This document shows, piece after piece, positions 1-5,984 of a stretch of DNA of 8,366 nt. The notes below the pieces were generated by a model. That model was not told the origin of the DNA. It saw nothing but the letters and a program-made list of their open reading frames with translations, and did no database searches. The stretch comes from Methylacidiphilum caldifontis (GTDB taxonomy: Bacteria; Verrucomicrobiota; Verrucomicrobiia; Methylacidiphilales; CAMAQI01): assembly GCA_945860255.1 (NCBI GenBank), contig CAMAQI010000096.1, positions 1-8,366 on the forward strand, given 5' to 3'. The first letter of the stretch is position 1, and each line of letters opens with the position of its first letter. The position numbers and the translations under genes are program-made.

Positions 1-1260
1 TTGCGGGGCTGATATTGTCCCACCCGTGAGAAGATCTAAATCCAGCCAGTTTTTCCAGACCCCTAAAAGGGCATCATTCCTAATTTGTAAGGAACTCAAA
101 AAGCCTCTCTGCATTTCGAGGAAAATCTGAATTCCAATCGCACCTGTGCGATAGTGGCGATCCGCCAGATCTGAGGCCTCTCGAAGCTTTTTCATCGTGT
201 CTTCTGAAAATTGCTCCATTTGGTTTCGATTCAGTTCATAAGCTCGGTAACGTCTGGCTATCTCTGCCTCCACTTTACGACGTGCATCCAAGAGCATGGC
301 ATCCGCCTGAGTCTGACGAGCGTTGGCGGTTGCGATATTGCCCTGATTCCAATTCCAAAGGGGGAATGTCAGTGAAAGGGTCGCTCCAAAGTTTTGTTCG
401 GAGTCTCCAGCCTTATCCTGACTAAAAAAAGGCCCGACGGAAAAATCAGGAGCAATATCGAGTTTTGCCGCCGTCACTTCTTTCATCGCCTTTTCCAACT
501 CGACGGTTCTCATCTTGAGTTGAAGATTGCCGGAAAGACCCGTTAAAATGAGGGTATTTTGGTCTTTGGCCGCAAGTCGGGGGATTTCCAACGTGGACTC
601 AATTTTCAGAGGTTGGCTTGAAGGAAAACCAAGCAACGCATTAAGTTCAAGTCGGGTTTCCTCTCGGGCTTGAATAAATTCTTTGGCCGATTGTTGTAAT
701 CCGATCAAGCTTCCCTCGATGATTCGAAGTTCGAGTAGTTGTTGAGTTCCTGCTGATGGGCGTTCCTGAAGAAGCTTTACGAGCCCGGAACTGCGTTCGC
801 TGATTTCTGCTGCAGCATCGGCATTCGTGGATGCCGTGAGATATTGCAATGCCAAACTTCTCACCTGTCCTTCCAAGGAGCGGTGAAACTGTTGAAGGCC
901 TAATTCTGCCAATTCTATATTTTTATTGGCGATGGCCTTACGCAGAGATCCTTTACCGGGAAATTCAAAGGTCTGGACGATGGATAATTCTCGAGTTGTT
1001 CCTTTGTTTTGAAGGGAGCTATCTCCAGCTTTGACTCGGCGTTCACCGTATTGAGCCGAAATTTCCGGATTTTTCCAAAGTCCAGCTTGGGTTCGCTCTC
1101 CTTTCATGGCAATCACTTCGGCTTGGTAAAACCGAAGTTCGGCGTTATTATGCAACGCCTGTGATGTTAATTCATCAATCGTAGTAGATCTTAAATAGTC
1201 TACTGGAAACAGCAAACCGACAAGAAGGCACACGCCTCCTAAAAAGGTGGGGATTTTCAT
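1..1260 (-). CDS. czcC: CzcC-like outer-membrane channel of a heavy-metal RND efflux pump (3' end beyond the window)
   Basis: This is an open frame of 420 codons that reaches the window edge without a stop, so the C-terminus is missing. CzcC-type proteins are about 420 residues, so probably only a few residues are lost. CzcC is the TolC-family trimeric channel that, with the adaptor CzcB and pump CzcA, carries Co/Zn/Cd-type cations out of the cell. Residues 1-20 form a short hydrophobic leader with a positive N-end (MKIPTFLGGVCLLVGLLFPV), consistent with export. The frame then shows the family's opening segment LWKNPEIS (61-68). Two OEP repeats follow, each rich in long amphipathic helices. 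The second contains the typical turn FPLWNWNQGN (299-308), followed by a helix with ARRYRAYE near 330. It lies 39 bp after an exported small-protein gene and is probably in one operon with it. No clear Shine-Dalgarno is seen before the ATG. Metal specificity cannot be read from this subunit; CusC/CnrC-type roles remain possible. Confidence 0.85.
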   Translation of the reverse strand, partial: MKIPTFLGGVCLLVGLLFPVDYLRSTTIDELTSQALHNNAELRFYQAEVIAMKGERTQAGLWKNPEISAQYGERRVKAGDSSLQNKGTTRELSIVQTFEFPGKGSLRKAIANKNIELAELGLQQFHRSLEGQVRSLALQYLTASTNADAAAEISERSSGLVKLLQERPSAGTQQLLELRIIEGSLIGLQQSAKEFIQAREETRLELNALLGFPSSQPLKIESTLEIPRLAAKDQNTLILTGLSGNLQLKMRTVELEKAMKEVTAAKLDIAPDFSVGPFFSQDKAGDSEQNFGATLSLTFPLWNWNQGNIATANARQTQADAMLLDARRKVEAEIARRYRAYELNRNQMEQFSEDTMKKLREASDLADRHYRTGAIGIQIFLEMQRGFLSSLQIRNDALLGVWKNWLDLDLLTGGTISAPQ

Positions 1261-1299
1261 AAGTTCAATGGATTCGGAGAAATTCCGACCCTTTTAAAT

Positions 1300-1713
1300 T
1301 TAGGATCCGTGAGACTCACACTGGGAGTGGGAGCACGGAACATATTTGACGCGAATCACATGACTTTGTGAAATTTCTTCGTTAAATGTCACTTTGTAGG
1401 ATGAATACTTGTGGGTAGAGTCATCTTTAGGAAGCATCACAGGAAGGCGATCCATACCCTGGGCGGTAATTTTTCCGTTGGAATCGACTAACGAAACATG
1501 AACATGGGCTCCGAGTGTTGTGTGATAAGGGGTCACACGCCAAATTCGACCCTCTACAGATGATTTTTCAATACGAACGGAGTCCACTCGTCCAGCCGAG
1601 GAATCTTCTTTCTCAATGACAGGCCTACTCCACGAAGATGATACACTGCCGATAAGAATTAAAGTTGCTAGGACTGTGATAAAACCGCGATTTGTACTCA
1701 TTAAATTTTTCAT
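1300..1713 (-). CDS. small exported protein of unknown function in the czc-like operon
   Basis: This 137-residue protein is not one I recognise. The start chosen is an ATG with a GAGG Shine-Dalgarno 6 nt upstream. The frame is open for 26 more codons to an earlier ATG at 1791, but that one has no ribosome site and would bury the signal sequence. Residues 9-27 are hydrophobic (GFITVLATLILIGSVSSSW), a likely signal peptide or anchor. The mature part looks like a small beta-rich periplasmic domain: GRIWRVTPYHTTLGAHVHVS (56-75) and VTFNEEISQSHVIRVKYV (109-126). The end, CSHSQCESHGS (127-137), has two Cys and two His and could bind a metal. It sits between the CzcI-like gene (123 bp upstream) and czcC (39 bp downstream), so a periplasmic metal-binding or accessory role in efflux is plausible. 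That role is inferred from context and composition, not from a recognised family. Confidence 0.65.
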   Translation of the reverse strand: MKNLMSTNRGFITVLATLILIGSVSSSWSRPVIEKEDSSAGRVDSVRIEKSSVEGRIWRVTPYHTTLGAHVHVSLVDSNGKITAQGMDRLPVMLPKDDSTHKYSSYKVTFNEEISQSHVIRVKYVPCSHSQCESHGS

Positions 1714-1836
1714 AACCAACCTCAGATTTAAAATGGTGGCACATACGTGCCCCATGACTTTTGATGAACGATCGAACGAATAAAACCTCATTCACGGAGG
1801 AGTAAGGTCTAGGTAAATATACGGGAGATCCCGGAA

Positions 1837-2163
1837 TTAACAGATAATCTGAGGGGGATAATCAATTCCAAAAACAGGCCCATCAGGGGCAACTTGATGA
1901 AGAGTCAGAAAAGCGGGCAATTCTTTAGCTAAAAAATCCAGCAAATGAATCGAAGATTCAGAAATCAAAGCAAGATGACATATACAATTTACAGAGCAAT
2001 GAGGAGCGGGATGACTTGAATCGCTTTTAGATGTATCATGATCATGTTTTTCAATACATGAGGCTAACCCTGATTTTTCCACTACTACAGTCACGCCTTG
2101 AGCAAAAAAGAAAACCGCGACAATACATCCAATCAAAGGAATAAAAGTCTGTATGGCACGCAT
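1837..2163 (-). CDS. small secreted His/Cys-rich protein, CzcI/CopL-like (DUF2946-type appearance)
   Basis: This 108-residue protein has a hydrophobic signal-like N-terminus (residues 6-23, TFIPLIGCIVAVFFFAQG). The middle is rich in potential metal ligands: C36, H40, H42, H51, H55, C56, C60, C62 and H63. The C-terminal motif GPVFGIDYPPQ (95-105) recalls the Pro-Pro ending of small DUF2946/CopL/CzcI proteins that precede metal efflux operons. In Cupriavidus, czcI lies upstream of czcCBA and influences its expression; position, size and composition here fit that pattern. A regulatory or periplasmic metal-buffering role is therefore likely, but the match rests on my memory of family traits and not on an alignment. 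It is the first gene of the operon and has no Shine-Dalgarno before its ATG; a TTGACT hexamer lies 29 nt upstream. Confidence 0.6.
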   Translation of the reverse strand: MRAIQTFIPLIGCIVAVFFFAQGVTVVVEKSGLASCIEKHDHDTSKSDSSHPAPHCSVNCICHLALISESSIHLLDFLAKELPAFLTLHQVAPDGPVFGIDYPPQIIC

Positions 2164-2169
2164 AATGAA

Positions 2170-2198
2170 ATAGTTAATTGAAATTACTAAAAAGTCAA
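2170..2198 (-). promoter_or_regulatory. candidate promoter of the czc-like operon
   Basis: On the minus strand there is TTGACT (2193-2198), a 17-nt spacer, then AACTAT (2170-2175). This would place the transcription start at or next to the ATG at 2163. The -35 matches consensus at five of six positions; the -10 matches only three, but these include A2 and T6. An imperfect dyad (TAGTAATT, then AATTAACTA) lies in the spacer and could be an operator. No ribosome site follows, so the mRNA may be leaderless. The remaining sequence up to 2424 holds no gene that I can see. Confidence 0.35.
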
Positions 2199-2424
2199 AG
2201 TTAAATTTTATTTCGTAAGTATTTTCTTGAGCGTTCTCTAGTGCAACCCGTATTCCCTCCAGATTGATCGCTTACTACCCCTTTTCAGCAACACCCTACG
2301 TGGTATCTCACACCATTGTTTCATATCGCGGTACATCCTCTCACTTTAGAAGTGCCTCACTTTTCAACTGGTGTTTACAGACGGAACAAATTCAAAGTAA
2401 TTGTACCTCAATTTGGTTGTATTA

Positions 2425-3939
2425 TCATCTCCAATAATTTCGCTCTAGAGAGCGAAACTGAACTGCCTCAAAAAGATCCTCTTCTGTAATTGTTGGTCGA
2501 TCAGATAAGTCAGCGATCGTCCTCGCGACTTTCAATACTCGATCAAATCCCCTTGCACTTAATTTGAGTGTTTCCAAAGAATGTTCCATCATTTTTCGTG
2601 TCAACTCCCCTAATACACAATATTTTCGGATCTCACTCGATCCCATTTGGGCATTACGGTGGATTCGTTGATGGTCCTTGAAGCGGTGTTTTTGTCGCTG
2701 ATGACAGGCAATGACGCGTTCTCGGATGTTTTCAGAGGATTCTCCCAGAGGTCGGTCAAAGTAGTCTTCTTTTTTGAGAGCGGGGACCTCGATTTGAATA
2801 TCGATTCGATCTAAGAGCGGTCCGGAGATTTTATCCCGATAGCGCTGAGCTATTCCTCCAGCAGATTTTTCACCATTTCGACAGCTTGGTGAGGGATTCA
2901 TAGCGGCTACGAGCATGAACCTTGAGGGAAAAGTGACGGATCCTGACGCTCGTGAGATGGTCACCTCCCCACTCTCCATAGGCTGGCGTAAAACCTCTAG
3001 GGCAGTTCTGCGGAATTCAGGAAATTCGTCCAAAAATAAAATTCCGTTATGAGCTAAACTGACTTCTCCAGGAGTCGGGATTTTTGATCCTCCGATGAGT
3101 CCGATATCAGAAATGGTGTGATGGGCTTCACGAAATGGTCGAGATTTGAGCAAGGAGGTTCCCTTTCCTAATAAACCCGCCACACTGTAAATTCTGGAGC
3201 ATTCCATCGCTTCATGAATGTCCATTGGTGGGAAAATACTGGGCATTCGTTTGGCAAGCATGGATTTTCCGCTCCCTGGCGGCCCGAGCATGAGGAGATG
3301 ATGCCCTCCACTCACACTGACTTCGATGGCTCTTTTTGCGCTTTCCTGACCTCGAACATCGGAAAAGTTCAAATATGGTTCATCTTGAATGGACGAAAAT
3401 GCGCCAGGAATTAAAGGAGATGGAGAAATCGATCCTTTAAGAAGTTCTGCTGCCTGTCGAAGGTGATGAATACCGAATACTTCGAGTCCTGGAAGAGCTG
3501 AAGCCTCTGCTCCGTTTTCTTCTGGAACCAATAGACGTCGAATACCTCTTTTAATCGCTGCGTGGGCAATGGAAATTATCCCGCGGGTTTGGCGGACTGA
3601 TCCGTTAAGGGCGAGTTCTCCGATAATCCAGGTATCCTTGAGTGATTCCTGGGGAATTTGGCCCGTGGCAGCCATGAGACCAATGGCAATGGGTAAGTCA
3701 AAACTGGGACCTTCCTTCTTGAGATCTGCAGGGGCTAGATTCACTGTAATTCTTTTGTAAGGGTAAAAATATCCAGAATTTTCAATTGCAGATTTTACTC
3801 GATCCCGACTTTCTCTTACGGCCGTATCAGGAAGGCCAACATGAACGACCTGCCACTCCCCATCGCAGACATTGAGTTCAACTTGGATCGGGTGAGCATC
3901 AACTCCCCAGACGGCAGAAGATTCTAAATTTGCTAGCAT
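2425..3939 (-). CDS. comM: ComM / YifB-family AAA+ ATPase (Mg-chelatase-like)
   Basis: ComM is a hexameric AAA+ helicase that promotes branch migration during integration of transforming DNA; it acts in the cytoplasm. The 504-residue length equals the family norm (about 500). The ATG at 3939 gives the typical beginning MLANLESSAVWGVDAHPIQV. The frame is open upstream to a TTG at 4005, but those 22 residues have no family counterpart. The N-terminal ChlI-type domain spans about residues 1-170, with VGLPDTAVRESRDRV (35-49). The AAA+ core has Walker A GPPGSGKS (219-226), Walker B ILFLDEF (300-306) and the LLDRIDI segment (375-381). The C-terminal Mg-chelatase-like helical domain includes SARGFDRVLKVARTIADL (461-478). 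One oddity: family members often read NPCPCG in the sensor region, whereas this one has NPSPSC (348-353). The gene stands alone between the two metal operons. No Shine-Dalgarno is visible, and the start choice rests on homology. Confidence 0.93.
   Translation of the reverse strand: MLANLESSAVWGVDAHPIQVELNVCDGEWQVVHVGLPDTAVRESRDRVKSAIENSGYFYPYKRITVNLAPADLKKEGPSFDLPIAIGLMAATGQIPQESLKDTWIIGELALNGSVRQTRGIISIAHAAIKRGIRRLLVPEENGAEASALPGLEVFGIHHLRQAAELLKGSISPSPLIPGAFSSIQDEPYLNFSDVRGQESAKRAIEVSVSGGHHLLMLGPPGSGKSMLAKRMPSIFPPMDIHEAMECSRIYSVAGLLGKGTSLLKSRPFREAHHTISDIGLIGGSKIPTPGEVSLAHNGILFLDEFPEFRRTALEVLRQPMESGEVTISRASGSVTFPSRFMLVAAMNPSPSCRNGEKSAGGIAQRYRDKISGPLLDRIDIQIEVPALKKEDYFDRPLGESSENIRERVIACHQRQKHRFKDHQRIHRNAQMGSSEIRKYCVLGELTRKMMEHSLETLKLSARGFDRVLKVARTIADLSDRPTITEEDLFEAVQFRSLERNYWR
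2438..2457 (-). other. hairpin in the 3' end of comM
   Basis: There is an inverted repeat with a perfect 8-bp stem, TTTCGCTC / GAGCGAAA, and a 4-nt loop. It lies wholly inside the last codons of comM (encoding FRSLER), 13 nt before the stop codon. On the minus strand it is followed by TTATTGG, which is a poor T-run, so a rho-independent terminator is doubtful. It could instead protect the 3' end of the transcript or be a by-product of the codons. Confidence 0.35.
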
Positions 3940-3945
3940 TAGATG

Positions 3946-3974
3946 CCAGTAGTAGAGAGAGATAAAGTCGTCAA
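3946..3974 (-). promoter_or_regulatory. weak candidate promoter of comM
   Basis: TTGACG (3969-3974) on the minus strand lies exactly 29 nt before the comM ATG. The -10 position 17 nt further reads TACTGG, which matches consensus only at its first two bases. It is reported because the geometry repeats that at the two metal operons; alone it would not be convincing. Confidence 0.2.
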
Positions 3975-4339
3975 GAGTCAGTAATTCAAACGAAGCTGAG
4001 CCCAATCAGGGATTCTTTTCATGTCACGCCAAAGCCACGACTTCCAAGTATTTCATATTTTTTCCAGAAATAGCATTCCTTCCTTCCATACTTTTGAAAT
4101 CGTTCCGTTCTTTGTCCCATCGCTAAAATACGAATGAGTTAATGCAAAATATCAAAAAAATCGACGGATTGAACTATTGTGTGACTGAACCCATATTCTG
4201 ACACTGAGTCGAAAAAGGATGCATAAGGTGGTACTAAGTTGGGGTTTTGTCGTTCGCTGTCTCTATTAAAGAATTAGGTTGTTTTCCTTAAGAAGAAATT
4301 TCTTATTAAAGATGAATTCATCTCTTTTCAGCTTTCTGA
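3975..4339. other. gene-free stretch between comM and the ars operon
   Basis: No plausible gene, RNA or repeat family is visible here on either strand. The AT-rich right part holds two short palindromes next to the end of the ars operon (annotated separately). On the plus strand TTGAAC and CATATT occur 17 nt apart around 4170-4200, but no gene follows them, so I do not call a promoter. Confidence 0.5.
4293..4323 (-). terminator. weak terminator-like palindromes after the ars operon
   Basis: Downstream of the DUF6428 stop (4340-4342), reading the minus strand, come a perfect 14-nt palindrome AGATGAATTCATCT (4310-4323), then TTTAATAAG, then a perfect 12-nt palindrome AAGAAATTTCTT (4293-4304). 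Both lack a separate loop, have AT-rich stems and have only short T-runs. Termination is therefore inferred mainly from position; they might equally be protein-binding sites. Confidence 0.25.
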
Positions 4340-4801
4340 CTAACAACAACCTGACTTTGGCGAACAACAGGACGAACTCTCCTTATTCTCTATTCCACAT
4401 TTTACTTTAGCCAAGCAGTCGGTGTGCTTTGCCTCCAACTGGAAAATCAACGTGTCCGAAGTGGTCTCGCTTGTCGCAATAGGAAACTGTGAGATGTAGG
4501 GAGCTTCAAATTCCACTTCGACAGGGAGACCATCAGAAGGAAAAACCTTATGAGCTAGCTTCAAGATGGAAGAGAGCTTTCCCGCGCTCAACGAATGATC
4601 GTCATCGTCTGCGGTCCAAGCCTGCAACACACACGTTGAGGTCGAGCGAAGAGTTCCGCCGCAATCTATAAAGCTTTTTTGAACATGTCCCACTTCCGTA
4701 ATGTGATAATGAGAAGGAATCACCTCTTCATTGGGGAGAACAAAGCGTATCAGGTGCTGGGGATTGTCGTTCAAAAGCTTGCTGAATTGAAGAAGCGTCA
4801 T
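4340..4801 (-). CDS. DUF6428-family protein of the ars operon, with a cysteine-rich tail
   Basis: This 153-residue soluble protein resembles the small DUF6428 proteins found next to arsR and arsC; the biochemical role of the family is unknown to me. Recognisable blocks are IPSHYHITEVG (28-38), KSFIDCGGT (42-50), LQAWTADDDDHSLSAGKL (59-76) and CLAKVKCGI (129-137). The tail ESSSCCSPKSGCC carries four cysteines in two CC pairs (145/146 and 152/153), well suited to binding arsenite or another thiophilic metal; that is inference. The start is the ATG at 4801 with an AAGGA Shine-Dalgarno 7 nt upstream. The frame is open much further (to 5218), but that extension lies inside arsC in another frame and is not coding. 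It begins 13 bp after the arsC stop, so the two are surely cotranscribed. Confidence 0.85.
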   Translation of the reverse strand: MTLLQFSKLLNDNPQHLIRFVLPNEEVIPSHYHITEVGHVQKSFIDCGGTLRSTSTCVLQAWTADDDDHSLSAGKLSSILKLAHKVFPSDGLPVEVEFEAPYISQFPIATSETTSDTLIFQLEAKHTDCLAKVKCGIENKESSSCCSPKSGCC

Positions 4802-4814
4802 AGAAATATCCTTT

Positions 4815-5303
4815 TTATTGAGTTGAACCGATGTCTCGCATGGCATTCTGAAGCTTAAGTCTCTCCATTTTTTCCAATGGAAGTGAGGCAAGCAGTTCGA
4901 TGCGCCGTTTGATCTGTAAGGCAACTTGAAGGGTAGCCTTGAGCTTTTCTTCATCGGTTCCCTCAAATTCTGCGGGATCAAGTGAACTCCAATGGGCAAT
5001 GATCGGCTGACCCGGCCAAACAGGACAACTCTCCTTGGCATTATCGCACACCGTGATGACAAAATCGAAGGAAAAAGCTTTGAATTCTTCCCATGATTTA
5101 CTTCGAGCACCAGAAGCATCCATTTTAAAGCTGTCTCGAAGCACTTGAAGGACAATCGGATTGATTCTTCCTGTAGGTCTAGCTCCTGCGCTGTATGACT
5201 CGAAACGATCCCCCGCAACCACTCGAATAAGGTACTCCCCTAGAATGCTTCGCGCAGAGTTGCCAGTACAAAGAAAAAGAATTTTATATGATTTTGGATT
5301 CAT
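4815..5303 (-). CDS. arsC: arsenate reductase, thioredoxin-coupled low-molecular-weight phosphatase type
   Basis: This 162-residue cytoplasmic enzyme reduces arsenate to arsenite. It has the phosphatase-fold P-loop C12-TGNSA-R18 (FLCTGNSARS), where C12 is the nucleophile. The second and third redox cysteines are C86 and C93 in VCDNAKESCP; their six-residue spacing equals that of C82 and C89 in the staphylococcal pI258 enzyme. Electrons would thus come from thioredoxin, not glutaredoxin. The DP of the fold's general acid loop is seen in SSLDPAEF (106-113). It starts 12 bp after the arsR stop. No good Shine-Dalgarno precedes the ATG, so translation may be coupled to arsR. Length is slightly above the usual 130-140 residues because of a C-terminal helix rich in Lys/Arg/Glu (130-157). 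The product arsenite must leave by a pump that is not encoded in this window. Confidence 0.93.
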   Translation of the reverse strand: MNPKSYKILFLCTGNSARSILGEYLIRVVAGDRFESYSAGARPTGRINPIVLQVLRDSFKMDASGARSKSWEEFKAFSFDFVITVCDNAKESCPVWPGQPIIAHWSSLDPAEFEGTDEEKLKATLQVALQIKRRIELLASLPLEKMERLKLQNAMRDIGSTQ

Positions 5304-5315
5304 GGGAGGTCTTTA

Positions 5316-5624
5316 TTAGGATTTTTTAGCTTTAAGAAAAAACTGCGAGAGTTCATCTAAAGTGGTTTCTGAAACCCAACATTCGATACTCTGCCCGCAC
5401 TTGTTCGTAGAAATAAGACCTGCTCTGTTTAGCTCCTTAAGATGATGTGAGATAGTTGAAGGTACAATACCTAAGCCTCTACCAAGCTCCCCAACACAGA
5501 GTCGTGAACAGGCCTCCTCGCTGCATCCGTGTTTTTCACAACAATTGGCCAATCTCAAAAAAATCGCCAGACGATGAGGATGAGAGAGAGCTTTAAAGGC
5601 ATCTGCTAGTTTATTTAATTTCAT
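5316..5624 (-). CDS. arsR: ArsR/SmtB-family arsenite-responsive repressor
   Basis: This 102-residue winged-helix repressor binds DNA as a dimer and is released by trivalent arsenic. The segment KALSHPHRLAIFLRL (11-25) is the classic ArsR beginning. The helix-turn-helix covers about 44-71, with recognition helix STISHHLKEL (56-65), and the wing is about 72-86. It lacks the standard CVCDL motif and reads LCVGEL (42-47) there. Instead it has a cluster C28, C29, C34, C39, C43 before the DNA-binding helices, plus C76 and C82, so the As(III) site is probably built differently from that of E. coli ArsR. It is first in the operon, just ahead of arsC. The start codon lies inside a perfect 38-bp palindrome, strongly suggesting autorepression. 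No Shine-Dalgarno is visible. Confidence 0.92.
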   Translation of the reverse strand: MKLNKLADAFKALSHPHRLAIFLRLANCCEKHGCSEEACSRLCVGELGRGLGIVPSTISHHLKELNRAGLISTNKCGQSIECWVSETTLDELSQFFLKAKKS

Positions 5625-5653
5625 TATTCGATAATTATCGAATAATGAAATTA
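5616..5653. promoter_or_regulatory. ars operator: perfect 38-bp palindrome over the arsR start
   Basis: The left half TAATTTCATTATTCGATAA (5616-5634) is matched base for base by its reverse complement at 5635-5653. The arsR ATG (5622-5624) is inside the left arm. ArsR repressors bind AT-rich dyads near the promoter; here the inner part, ATTCGATAATTATCGAAT, is a plausible core site. Binding would cover the -10 region, the transcription start and the first codons. Confidence 0.75.
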
Positions 5654-5658
5654 GTCAA
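5631..5658 (-). promoter_or_regulatory. candidate promoter of the ars operon
   Basis: TTGACT (5653-5658) on the minus strand is followed by a 16-nt spacer and AATTAT (5631-5636), which matches the -10 consensus at four of six positions. Transcription would start at or within a base or two of the arsR ATG, giving a leaderless mRNA. An AAGGAGG further upstream (5673-5679) has no usable start codon near it and lies before the promoter, so it is not the arsR ribosome site. Confidence 0.45.
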
Positions 5659-5659
5659 T

Positions 5660-5970
5660 TTAAATTATGCTGCCTCCTTTATGCGATGCAATCCGTGCTG
5701 CTTCAGGAAGTCCGATTAATATAAATTCACCAGCCAGTAATGCAGAATTGAGGACCTTTTCTAAAGCGGCCTTGGGTGGTTTTGGAAAGCCTCTCATATT
5801 TTCTTTATGACTGGGAATTACCCATACTCACTCTGAATCCCTAGCCGTTACATATCCACTGAAAATCTCCGCATAATGTTTCCCCAATGAAACAATCAAA
5901 GCATCCGATTGATCTTTATGTAAGGCATGTGCATTAGAAAGCTTGGAGTGGGATATTGTATTAATATTTA
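5660..5970 (-). pseudogene. remnant of an unrecognised gene, cut by the IS and with one internal TGA
   Basis: One minus-strand frame reads from the IS border through residues such as SDALIVSLGKHYAEIFSGYV to a TGA at 5828-5830. It continues in the same frame with VWVIPSHKENMRGFPKPPKA and ALLAGEFILIGLPEAARIAS to a TAA at 5660-5662. The composition of both parts looks protein-like, and the second part has no stop over 55 codons. The 5' part of the gene is missing: upstream of about 5970 the frame enters IS sequence. I read it as a gene broken by IS21-type insertion that also gained a nonsense mutation. The family is not recognised. Alternatives are that only the last 45 residues, from an ATG, are a small gene, or that the frame is fortuitous. 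Confidence 0.45.
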
Positions 5971-5984
5971 TGTTGAATGTAAAG

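Noticed and set aside
849..1034. A plus-strand 61-codon frame inside czcC
   Set aside because: It is antisense to a clear OEP-family gene and has no recognisable features.
1714..1791. Earlier ATG for the 137-residue exported protein
   Set aside because: It has no ribosome site, and the extension would hide the signal peptide; the ATG at 1713 has GAGG at proper distance.
1822..1833. Small hairpin CGGG-AGAT-CCCG just after the CzcI-like gene
   Set aside because: The stem is only 4 bp and lacks a T-run; too weak to call a terminator or attenuator.
3940..4005. Upstream TTG start for comM
   Set aside because: The 22 extra residues do not resemble any ComM N-terminus, and the ATG at 3939 gives the typical beginning and length.
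4802..5218. A long N-terminal extension of the DUF6428 frame, giving a 292-residue protein
   Set aside because: It lies entirely within arsC in another frame, has no family-like sequence, and the internal ATG at 4801 has a good ribosome site and matches the family start.
5828..5830. The in-frame TGA as a selenocysteine codon
   Set aside because: The gene is already cut by the IS, and the only nearby stem (TGGG/CCCA directly after the TGA) is too short and too close for a bacterial SECIS. A nonsense mutation is simpler.
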